Shown in pieces: positions 42,308 to 51,670 of a stretch of 64,000 nt of DNA; the stretch's first letter is position 1; each line of letters starts with the position of its first letter. The translations under genes were made by a program, and so were the position numbers. Source of the stretch: Eutrigla gurnardus (Eukaryota > Chordata > Actinopteri > Perciformes > Triglidae); assembly GCA_963514095.1 (NCBI GenBank), contig OY741267.1:30276856-30340855 (forward strand), in the 5' to 3' direction. The notes beneath the pieces are model-generated. The model did not search any database and was not told the DNA's origin. It saw only the letters and a list, made by a program, of their open reading frames with translations.

Positions 42308-43657
42308 TGCGCCTGCGGCCTATACAAGACCCTGGGTCATGCTGATGATGATGATGATTTAAGAGAAATGTGTAGAGATTTACAGTTTATTGACTTAACA
42401 CCATCCATTCCAGACTCCATTCACAATCTTCACATTTTAAATCGTACACAATAAGATATGTATTTCTACTTGTACGCCCTCTCATTTTGCTGTATTCATT
42501 GGGATTCATACACAGTAGAATGATTCTGTAATATAAAAGGATATAAAAATGTAAAATGTACACTAGACCTCCAGTCACACTTTTGGTCAAAGTCACCTTC
42601 AATTGGCACATTTGAATGAAAACACACAGATAGCAGATAAATCAAAGCACATTCTTCTCAGCTGATTCTGAGATGCTCAGTTGCTGTAAAAGCAACACGT
42701 ATCTACATACCTGTGTCCAATCCACTGAAGCCTAGAAAGTCTAACAGGTGAGTATATGACAGGTTGAATGTATTTATAAAAGCAGGCACCATCACATACA
42801 TCATATGGTATGAAAAGGTTTTAAAAAAAGGCCTAAAAGCACTTGGACTGTGGTTACTATGGCTGTAGAAACCCAGGGGAGACAAGCAGACAGGATGAGT
42901 CATATGGTCATTTTCCCAGTCAGGGCTCCAGGTCGTCCAGTAGTCGACATGCGTTGTGTATGTATGAAGCACAGAGTCTTTGCGTTATTGTAAAATGACT
43001 TGAATGAATAGCTTGCTAATTCTGTCCTTCTGTGCTAACTCACTAGTCTCCCCACTTCAGCTGTCACTTGAAGACATGTATTTATGTATTAATTCATTTA
43101 CAAGTTTACTTGACAAGGGGCCACCTTTAATTGTGAGTCACAGATCAAGTCCGACATCCTCCAAAGCCATATTTACACTGTATTTATAACGTTGACATAG
43201 AAAACTAAACCAAAGTTCTAGCTTCTGAAATAATCGGAGAAGTTGCGTGAATGCAGACGGCGACTCCTCTAATGAGGACGTACTAGCTGATGAAAAATAA
43301 AGCCATCTGCTGCAAAGCCCCAGCTCTGATCTTTTTTTCTGCTGTGTTCACATTTTACAGAATGTAATTAATTAAATACGCATTAATGTAATGATAATGC
43401 CTATTCCTACGCAAAAACCAATAATCCACCCTCAGTTATTCAAAGCCCCTCTTCTTCAAAAATCACTTTTACTGGTAAAAACGTCATACTTTGACGAGTC
43501 ATTTCACCCATTTACTGCCATGAAAGGGAACCCTGTAGACGAGAAGTAGTGAGATCCACCTATGGTAACCACAATCTGATGGCTTTTTGGCATGATTCTC
43601 TGACACAGTATGTGATTGGTTCCTCCTCTTATAAAATCCCCCCCCCCCCTTCGGCAG

Positions 43658-44881
43658 CTCCCGTCCTCTCTCCCAGCGGCTCATTGGACGACAGCAGTCC
43701 CACGTCCTCGGCCTCCGAGCCCCTCAGCCCCGAGAGGGCGGGGCCGGGGGGCGAGGCTGGCAAGCAACAGCAGAGACGGCGGAAGAAGAAGAGGAAGGGC
43801 CGCAACCAGGTCTACGACTTCCTGGAGAATAACGGCGGCCAATCAGACAAGCGTGGCGGAGGGGAGGCGCCGGAGGAGGACGAGGACGAGGAGGAGAACT
43901 GGGAGTGGGAGATCAGAGAGAGCGGGGGAGGGGGGAGAGTGAAAGGCAAGAAGACCAAGAGTCGGGCGAAACTTCCAGAGGAGTGGGGAGTGCCCCAGCA
44001 GCCCGGCTCCCCCACCCGGGCTACAGCCGCCGACTCTGGTCCTTCTGACTCCAGAGCTCCAGAATCCAACCCCAGCCCTGTTCTGCCCTCGGCCCCCTCA
44101 CAAATACCCACAAGTTTCACCAACAGCTCCCATGCTAGCCTCGCAGCAGATCCGTCTCTGCGCTCCTACGAGCCGATGTGCGTAGACGACTTCCCTTTGT
44201 CTGCTAAAGACGGTCGGAAAGCAAACGGAGAGAACCTTTCGAGCAGCAGACCTGAACCCGGCGCCAGCGCCGTGGCTAGCGTTGCAGAAAAGCGTAGTGT
44301 AGCTGGGGATGTTGGCGGTAGTCTAGCGTTGATGACCGGGGACAATCTGAGCCCAGTGTCCCAGACCTTCTCTTTCCTGGATTCAGTCCTGCAGACCCCT
44401 CCTGGCTCCACCCCCGACTCCCAGACCACCACCCCTATCACCAACACCCCCTCCCTTGCCACGGTGACAAAGTCCACCCCAACAGAAACTGGCACCCCTG
44501 CTTCACAAGCCGCTTCTGTTTTCAACCCCTCCAAGAGCACGCCTGACCTTCCTCCTGCTTTGTCCAGCAACCCGTCACCGTTAGCCGCCGCAGAAACACG
44601 CCCTCCGCCCACTGTGGCATGCTCAACCCTCAACGTAGACGCCAAGCCTTTCGTCCCCTCAGCCACACTCATGTCCTCCGCCTCCTCGGCCACGCCCTTC
44701 AGTCCCTCGGCTTCTCCCACTCCCGCATCACCATCAGTCACTCCCCCAAAAAGCGTAGCCACGCCCTTTAGCTCAGCAGCAGCCACACCCCCTCCACCCA
44801 TCACCCCCGCAGCCCCTCCTTCTCTCCCTGCACACTCAGAGCACCAGGAGTCCTCGTCGCCACAGCTCCCCCCACTGGAAG
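43658..44881 (+). CDS. map4: map4 exon 6 (408 codons, Pro/Ser/Thr-rich projection domain)
   Basis: Acceptor is a C-rich tract plus ttcggcag|ct; donor ggaag|gttggt; 1,224 nt, phase 1 to phase 1, joined residues about 200-607. After a Ser/Pro-rich start there is a basic tract RRRKKKRKGR (about 239-248), then NQVYDFLENNGG, then an acidic tract EAPEEDEDEEENWEWE (about 269-284). The rest is Pro/Ser/Thr/Ala-rich with many S/T-P sites (for example PLSPE, LSPVSQ, TPPGSTPDS, PTPASPSV), which suit proline-directed kinases known to act on MAP4. The basic tract resembles a nuclear localisation signal, although MAP4 is cytoplasmic. The open frame continues 36 codons upstream into the intron by chance. GC content is far above the flanking DNA. 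Two antisense frames are shadows. Confidence 0.88.
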
Positions 44882-44980
44882 GTTGGTGAACTACAGGGAA
44901 GATTATGAATAACATGGGGCAAATTAATAGGCTAGGCTAGCTACTATTTGTCTTTCCTGTGTGCATGGCTCTTTGTCTGT

Positions 44981-45014
44981 GGATCGAGCACCAGGCCCGC
45001 TTGGTGCTCGATCC
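44981..45014. other. Perfect 13-bp stem, 8-nt loop inverted repeat
   Basis: GGATCGAGCACCA (44981-44993) pairs with TGGTGCTCGATCC (45002-45014) around the loop ggcccgct. The stem is GC-rich and lies 100 bp into intron 6. Pairing does not extend clearly beyond 13 bp, so it is short for a microRNA precursor. Confidence 0.85.
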
Positions 45015-46606
45015 TTTCCTCTGTGTATTTGTAATAACCGGGGGCCCAACACAGAAATGCAGAGCGGCTCAAGTTTTAACCTGTTTTTATCTACAATCGA
45101 TCTACTTTTTATTGCCATTAAGACATATTGATTTTATCACTAAAAAAACAGCGTGTCCCTTTTCCCAGCTGTTGGCATGACAAATGTAGCGTGCTTGTCG
45201 GGTCCCTATATTACCAAAGCTTCCAGGGTAAAGTGATAACTGATTTGATTCCCCTCCGTCTGCCTCTATTTATCTGTTACCATGATCATAACAGCTGTTG
45301 TCACTTGTTGCTGCGTCTGATAGCCCTCCTATCTTTGCTTGCTCCACTGTCTTCTTCTCCTCCATCTGATCGTCAGCTTCTGTGTGACCTCCCACTATCT
45401 CCTCTCTGTCCATAGAAACATGACCCGGGTCCTTGCATGGCAACGCTAGTTTGCTACCTTATGAAATCAGTAACGTTATAGCTGTTGGAGAAGTTAAACG
45501 TAGCCATGGTCGTGTGACTAAGAAAAGTAAATTGTTGACAAATAATCAAAACATTGTGGTTGGCGAGGCACAACCTGCACTTATCCAATTGTCATGATGT
45601 CTCTTGTTTTTTTTTTGTGTATATATCTTCTGTTTCTATCTGTTTATAATGAATGCGACCACATTAAGAGTTGCAAAGATGATTTTATCTCCAGAAGCAC
45701 AAAAATCAGATTAGATTATGTTTCTAAAACCCTCCAGTCAGCTTGACATATCAATTTGAATGTTTTTAAAAAAATGTTTATCGAGTTCAATTTTATTTGT
45801 CATTACAGCCATATTTGTAAAAAAAAAACCATGAGGGTGAAATCCCTGAGAAACCATGAAACGATCCGAACCGTGTGTTTTGTGATCCATTGAACCCCTA
45901 ACGTGGGCTGACTTCCCTGTCACTCCTGTCATAATTACTACGGCCACTAGGGGTCACTGTGGTCTCGTATTGATATCAGTGATGGACCATGTGGACCGAT
46001 GATAACGGCCTTCTGAGCGTGTTAGTGGGTGGATCAGACCCGTTCTAACCCGTATCTCTCCATCTCTCAGCTGATAACATGGGAAGCAGTTGATTCTTAG
46101 TAGTAAACATTACTTGAATCCATTAGACATCAGTTTGACAAAGATATCCTTAGATATCTTCCTGCGTCGATACGACCACTGTTTAAGTATCTAAAATGAC
46201 ATGAATTGATTTTTAACCACTTCTGACCTTGATCTTACTATCCAGAGCAGCTTTTAAAGAAGTCCACGTGAGGATCTGCTTGTATGACATGTTATCCTAA
46301 TTACTTTCGGGCATCAGGGTTTCCCCCCAGTTGTTAGACGAGTCTAAAAGAGTTAAGTGCATGACATGACAATATAAGATAGAGCTGCCCATGAGGGTCC
46401 CACTCAGACCTCTTGGAATTTGGGTAAAACCCTGAGACAACCTCTGATTCTTCCTCCCGATAACGCTGGTTTTCAGTCCTGAGGCCTCCCAGTCTGCTGG
46501 ATGGAGATTTATTTTATCTCGAGGCTTCTCCTTGGCCTTTTCTCACGACTTAAACATGATTTTTTTTTTTTGTAAAATGTTAACTTGATTGATTAATTGA
46601 TCTAAC

Positions 46607-48634
46607 TTCTCTGAAACGTCCTGTAGTCTCTGAAGGATCCTGTAGTCTCTGAAACGTCCTGTAGTCTCTGAAGAATCCTGAAGTCTCTGAAGGATCCTGT
46701 AGTCTCTGAAGCATCCTGTAGTCTCTGAAGGATCCTGTAGTCTCTGAAATGTCCTGTAGTCTCTGAAGGATCCTGTAGTCTCTGAAGGATCCTGTAGTCT
46801 CTGAAGCATCCTGTAGTCTCTGAAGGATCCTGTAGTCTCTGAAGGATCCTGTAGTCTCTGAAGAATCCTGAAGTCTCTGAAGGATCCTGTAGTCTCTGAA
46901 GCATCCTGTAGTCTCTGAAGGATCCTGTAGTCTCTGAAATGTCCTGTAGTCTCTGAAGGATCCTGTAGTCTCTGAAGGATCCTGTAGTCTCTGAAGCATC
47001 CTGAAGTCTCTGAAGGATCCTGTAGTCTCTGAAGCATCCTGTAGTCTCTGAAGCATCCTGTAGTCTCTGAAGGATCCTGTAGTCTTTTAAGGATCCTGTA
47101 GTCTCTGAAGGATCCTGTAGTCTCTGAAGGTTCCTGTAGTCTCTGAAACATCCTGTAGTCTCTGAAGGTTCCTGTAGTCTCTGAAGGATCCTGTAGTCTC
47201 TGAAGCATCCTGTAGTCTCTGAAGCATCCTGTAGTCTCTGAAGGATCCTGTAGTCTTTGAAGGATCCTGTAGTCTCTGAAGCATCCTGTAGTCTCTGAAG
47301 GATTCTGTAGTCTCTGAAGCATCCTGTAGTCTCTGAAGGATCCTGTAGTCTTTTAAGGATCCTGTAGTCTCTGAAGGATCCTGTAGTCTCTGAAGCATCC
47401 TGTAGTCTCTGAAGGATCCTGTAGTCTCTGAAGCATCCTGTAGTCTCTGAAGGATCCTGTAGTCTTTGAAGGATCCTGTAGTCTCTGAAGCATCCTGTAG
47501 TCTCTGAAGGATCCTGTAGTCTCTGAAGCATCCTGTAGTCTCTGAAGGATCCTGTAGTCTCTGAAGCATCCTGTAGTCTCTGAAGCATCCTGTAGTCTCT
47601 GAAGGATCCTGTAGTCTCTGAAGGTTCCTGTAGTCTCTGAAACATCCTGTAGTCTCTGAAGGATCCTGTAGTCTTTGAAGGATCCTGTAGTCTCTGAAGC
47701 ATCCTGTAGTCTCTGAAGGTTCCTGTAGTCTCTGAAGCATCCTGTAGTCTCTGAAGGTTCCTGTAGTCTCTGAAGCATCCTGTAGTCTCTGAAGGATCCT
47801 GTAGTCTCTGAAGCATCCTGTAGTCTCTGAAGGATCCTGTAGTCTCTGAAGGATCCTGTAGTCTCTGAAGCATCCTGTAGTCTCTGAAGGATCCTGTAGT
47901 CTCTGAAGCATCCTGTAGTCTCTGAAGCATCCTGTAGTCTCTGAAGGATCCTGTAGTCTCTGAAGGTTCCTGTAGTCTCTGAAACATCCTGTAGTCTCTG
48001 AAGGTTCCTGTAGTCTCTGAAGCATCCTGTAGTCTCTGAAGGATCCTGTAGTCTCTGAAGCATCCTGTAGTCTCTGAAGGATCCTGTAGTCTCTGAAGCA
48101 TCCTGTAGTCTCTGAAGCATCCTGTAGTCTCTGAAGGATCCTGTAGTCTCTGAAGGTTCCTGTAGTCTCTGAAACATCCTGTAGTCTCTGAAGGTTCCTG
48201 TAGTCTCTGAAGGATCCTGTAGTCTCTGAAGGATCCTGTAGTCTCTGAAGGTTCCTGTAGTCTCTGAAACATCCTGTAGTCTCTGAAGCATCCTGTAGTC
48301 TCTGAAGGTTCCTGTAGTCTCTGAAGCATCCTGTAGTCTCTGAAGGATCCTGTAGTCTCTGAAGGTTCCTGTAGTCTCTGAAACATCCTGTAGTCTCTGA
48401 AGCATCCTGTAGTCTCTGAAGCATCCTGTAGTCTCTGAAGGATCCTGTAGTCTCTGAAGCATCCTGTAGTCTCTGAAGGATCCTGTAGTCTTTGAAGGAT
48501 CCTGTAGTCTCTGAAGGATCCTGTAGTCTCTGAAGGATCCTGTAGTCTCTGAAGCATCCTGTAGTCTCTGAAGGATCCTGTAGTCTCTGAAGTATCCTGT
48601 AGTCTCTGAAGGATCCTGTAGTCTCTGAAGGATC
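46607..48634. repeat. 19-bp minisatellite, about 107 tandem units
   Basis: The unit is ctgtagtctctgaagGATC, where the last five bases vary (ggatc, gcatc, ggttc, acatc, acgtc, atgtc, gaatc, gtatc). Length and unit phase are almost perfectly kept over 2.0 kb. On the + strand each unit has TAG and TGA, closing frames. The minus strand has no stop in any frame. Because 19 is not a multiple of three, all three minus frames read the same 19-residue repeat (SETTGxFRDYRxLQRLQDx), giving open frames up to 651 codons. I call this a VNTR-type minisatellite in intron 6, not a gene. Confidence 0.97.
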
Positions 48635-49639
48635 TCCATGTTGTTCAGGGGTTTCGAAGACGTTGCTTGGGTTGATAATGTGTTTTGATGAAGCTGATTC
48701 TGGCTGAACGTGATCTTTCTCTCTCCCCTTCCTTTCTTCTGTTTCATAACGCCTCCATGTGACCATGAACAGGTAAGACAAGTTTCTCTTTTTGCATTCT
48801 GTATATTTTATTCTCATTTAGGACTCCCCGACCCCACAGTGGTCATTTCATTTCTTTATTTGTGGTTTTAAGTAAGACAGTATATATTTGCATATAAAAA
48901 ACAGAATATTGTTGGCACTCCACAGATTCTGGTCCATACCGACCCGGATCTGTGAAACGGGCTGTGTTCATGGCCGACATTTTCACTTGTCAAAGCCAGA
49001 AAAGCAAATGTGGAATCAACACTTACAACAACATTATTGGAGGCTCTGAGCCGGTTCCCTGGTCCTGATGTCGGCTGACTGGGACACTTGATGGAACGGA
49101 GACATTATTATTTAAACAGGTGCTTTCCCTGCGTTGACGAGTCCTAAAGGCTCCACTAGGATTCATTTGATGCGGTTGAGGTGCAGTTTTCTTTTGGAAG
49201 GCTTTTTGTGTCATTACCACCCAGGGAAAGCTGCGAATGATGCAATGACGAATGGTGTGTATCATTGCCACGGTGTCACTGAGCTGTTTTAACCCTCCAG
49301 TGTCGAGCAGATGGCGTTTCTTGGACAATAACTCAGTTTTTGTTTCCCACCACATTAATTGGTGTTAGACGGCTGTCAGTTCAGAGGAGTTATAGACTGT
49401 TAGATGAGCTCTTATGTGCTGAATGCACCTTTAGTTTCCACAAAGACGCTCCTATCTCATCTGTCTCTGTGAGCAGAACCAACGGTAAATCTTTAGAGGA
49501 ACCGCCCACCCTGTCTGCTCGGTGTATTCAGGCAGCACTAAGTCGTTGCAGGGTGAATATGATGTTGCTCTACAGCTGCTCCTCCCTCCCAGATCTGCTG
49601 CTGCAGCAGCGACCTCACAACACACTTTGTGGGCGGTTA
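48635..49639. other. Spacer between the two large minisatellites
   Basis: Unique sequence. There is a strong-looking donor (acag|gtaaga, 48773), but no in-phase exon ends there. No gene recognised. Confidence 0.45.
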
Positions 49640-49686
49640 TTAACGCCGTCCGGTTAACGCCGTCCGGTTAACGCCGTCCGGTTAAC
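49640..49686. repeat. 14-bp tandem repeat, 3.4 copies
   Basis: Three perfect copies of TTAACGCCGTCCGG and a partial fourth, only about 60 bp before the next minisatellite. Confidence 0.92.
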
Positions 49687-49746
49687 CCAGGCTGTAATGT
49701 TTAACGCTTGGAAGCATCTGGAACGACACAAGCAAGAGTTACACGT

Positions 49747-51276
49747 GAACACTGGGAACCAGTCTGTCCAGTGAGACTGGGAACCTGTTTGTCCAGTGAG
49801 ACTGGGAACCAGTCTGTCCAGTGAGACTGGGAACCTGTTTGTCCAGTGAGACTGGGAACCAGTCTGTCCAGTGAGACTGGGAACCAGTCTGTCCTGTGAG
49901 ACTGGGAACCTGTTTGTCCAGTGAGACTGGGAACCAGTCTGTCCAATGAGACTGGGAACCTGTTTGTCCAGTGAGACTGGGAACCAGTCTGTCCAGTGAG
50001 ACTAGGAACCAGTGGATGGAGACTGGGAACCTGTTTGTCCAGTGAGACTGGGAACCTGTTTGTCCAGTGAGACTGGGAACCAGTCTGTCCAATGAGACTG
50101 GGAACCTGTTTGTCCAGTGAGACTGGGAACCAGTCTGTCCAGTGAGACTGGGAACCTGTTTGTCCAGTGAGACTGGGAACCAGTCTGTCCAGTGAGACTA
50201 GGAACCAGTGGATGGAGACTGGGAACCTGTTTGTCCAGTGAGACTGGGAACCTGTTTGTCCAGCGAGACTGGGAACCTGTTTGTCCAGTGAGACTAGGAA
50301 CCAGTGGATGGAGACTGGGAACCTGTTTGTCCAGTGAGACAGGGAACCAGTGGACGGAGACTGGGAACCTGTTTGTCCTGTGAGACTGGGAACCAGTCTG
50401 TCCAGTGAGACTAGGAACCAGTGGATGGAGACTGGGAACCTGTCTGTCCAGTGAGACAAGGAACCAGTGGACGGAGACTGGGAACCTGTTTGTCCAGTGA
50501 GACTGGAAACCAGTGGACGGAGACTGGGAATCTGTCTGTCCAGTGAGACTGGGAACCAGTCTGTCCAGTGAGACTAGGAACCAGTGGATGGAGACTGGGA
50601 ACCTGTCTGTCCTGTGAGACAGGGAACCAGTGGACGGAGACTGGGAACCTGTTTGTCCTGTGAGACTGGGAACCAGTCTGTCCAGTGAGACTAGGAACCA
50701 GTGGATGGAGACTGGGAACCTGTTTGTCCAGTGAGACTGGGAACCTGTTTGTCCAGTGAGACTGGGAACCAGTCTGTCCAGTGATACTGGGAACCAGTGG
50801 ATGGAGACTGGGAACCTGTCTGTCCAGTGAGACAAGGAACCAGTGGACGGAGACTGGGAACCTGTTTGTCCAGTGAGACTGGAAACCAGTGGACGGAGAC
50901 TGGGAATCTGTCTGTCCAGTGAGACTGGGAACCAGTCTGTCCAGTGAGACTAGGAACCAGTGGATGGAGACTGGGAACCTGTTTGTCCAGTGAGACTGGG
51001 AACCAGTCTGTCCAGTGAGACTCGGAACCAGTGGACGGAGACTGGGAATCTGTCTGTCCAGTGAGACTGGGAACCTGTTTGTCCAGTGAGACTGGAAACC
51101 AGTCTGTCCAGTGAGACTGGGAACCAGTGGACGGAGACTGGGAACCTGTTTGTCCAGTGAGACTGGGAATCTGTCTGTCCAGTGAGACTGGGAATCTGTC
51201 TGTCCAGTGAGACTGGGAACCTGTTTGTCCAGTGAGACTGGGAACCTGTTTGTCCAGTGAGACTGGGAACCAGTAG
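49747..51276. repeat. 25/21-bp composite minisatellite, about 1.5 kb
   Basis: Two related unit types are mixed. The 25-bp units are gtgagactgggaacc plus either agtctgtcca or tgtttgtcca. The 21-bp units are ggagactgggaacc-like with 'agtggatg' or 'agtggacg'. All share a GAGACTgGGAACC core. The minus-strand frames stay open (252 and 277 codons, Ser/Thr/Gln/Trp-rich) because the 25-bp period is not a multiple of three and no frame has a stop. A stretch of about 180 bp around 50,430-50,610 is repeated around 50,805-50,985 (offset 376), showing higher-order duplication. Confidence 0.96.
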
Positions 51277-51580
51277 ACTGACTCTTACAGAGTTACTGAA
51301 AACTGCTCCCTCACTATTTCCAACTCTCTCTATTTATAGACTTCACATCTTCTCTCTCACATACAATATTGATGTGGAGTTATTTCACTGTTGCACTTTC
51401 TGCCCTTCAGCCTCCGTCGGTCGTTGTTCAGCCTGAGAAACTGTGTGACTGGAACGGACAGAGAAGTCGTTCTTGTAGGCAAAGCTAAGCAGAAACCGTC
51501 TTTTGCCAGCGAGTGAAATCTGAGATCCAAACACACACGACACACACGACACACACGAGACCCGATGACCTGGTTTTGTC

Positions 51581-51583
<3 letters not shown>

Positions 51584-51667
<84 letters not shown>
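51584..51667. repeat. (GA)n microsatellite, 84 bp
   Basis: Uninterrupted GA, preceded by a small 'acacacgac' trimer repeat (51532-51558). Confidence 0.95.

Positions 51668-51670
<3 letters not shown>

Noticed and set aside
43549..43657. Extension of the exon 6 frame upstream of the acceptor
   Set aside because: Composition changes sharply at the poly-C/ttcggcag acceptor, and phase fits the acceptor, so the upstream part is intron.
46602..48557. Minus-strand open frame of 651 codons (and companions of 576, 464 and 259 codons)
   Set aside because: It is entirely the 19-bp minisatellite. All three frames are open for the same arithmetic reason, and there are no flanking exon signals, so it is kept as a repeat and discussed as a finding.
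48770..48785. Strong donor-like gaacag|gtaaga
   Set aside because: The upstream sequence has an in-phase stop (tga) in the map4 phase and no matching acceptor; treated as a cryptic site.
49570..49660. ctccctcccag acceptor followed by an open stretch (LLLQQRPHNTLCG)
   Set aside because: The only phase-compatible donor is gttaac inside a 14-bp tandem repeat; too weak to call an exon.
49701..50835. Minus-strand frames of 252 and 277 codons
   Set aside because: Produced by the 25/21-bp minisatellite; no start context or domain outside the repeat.
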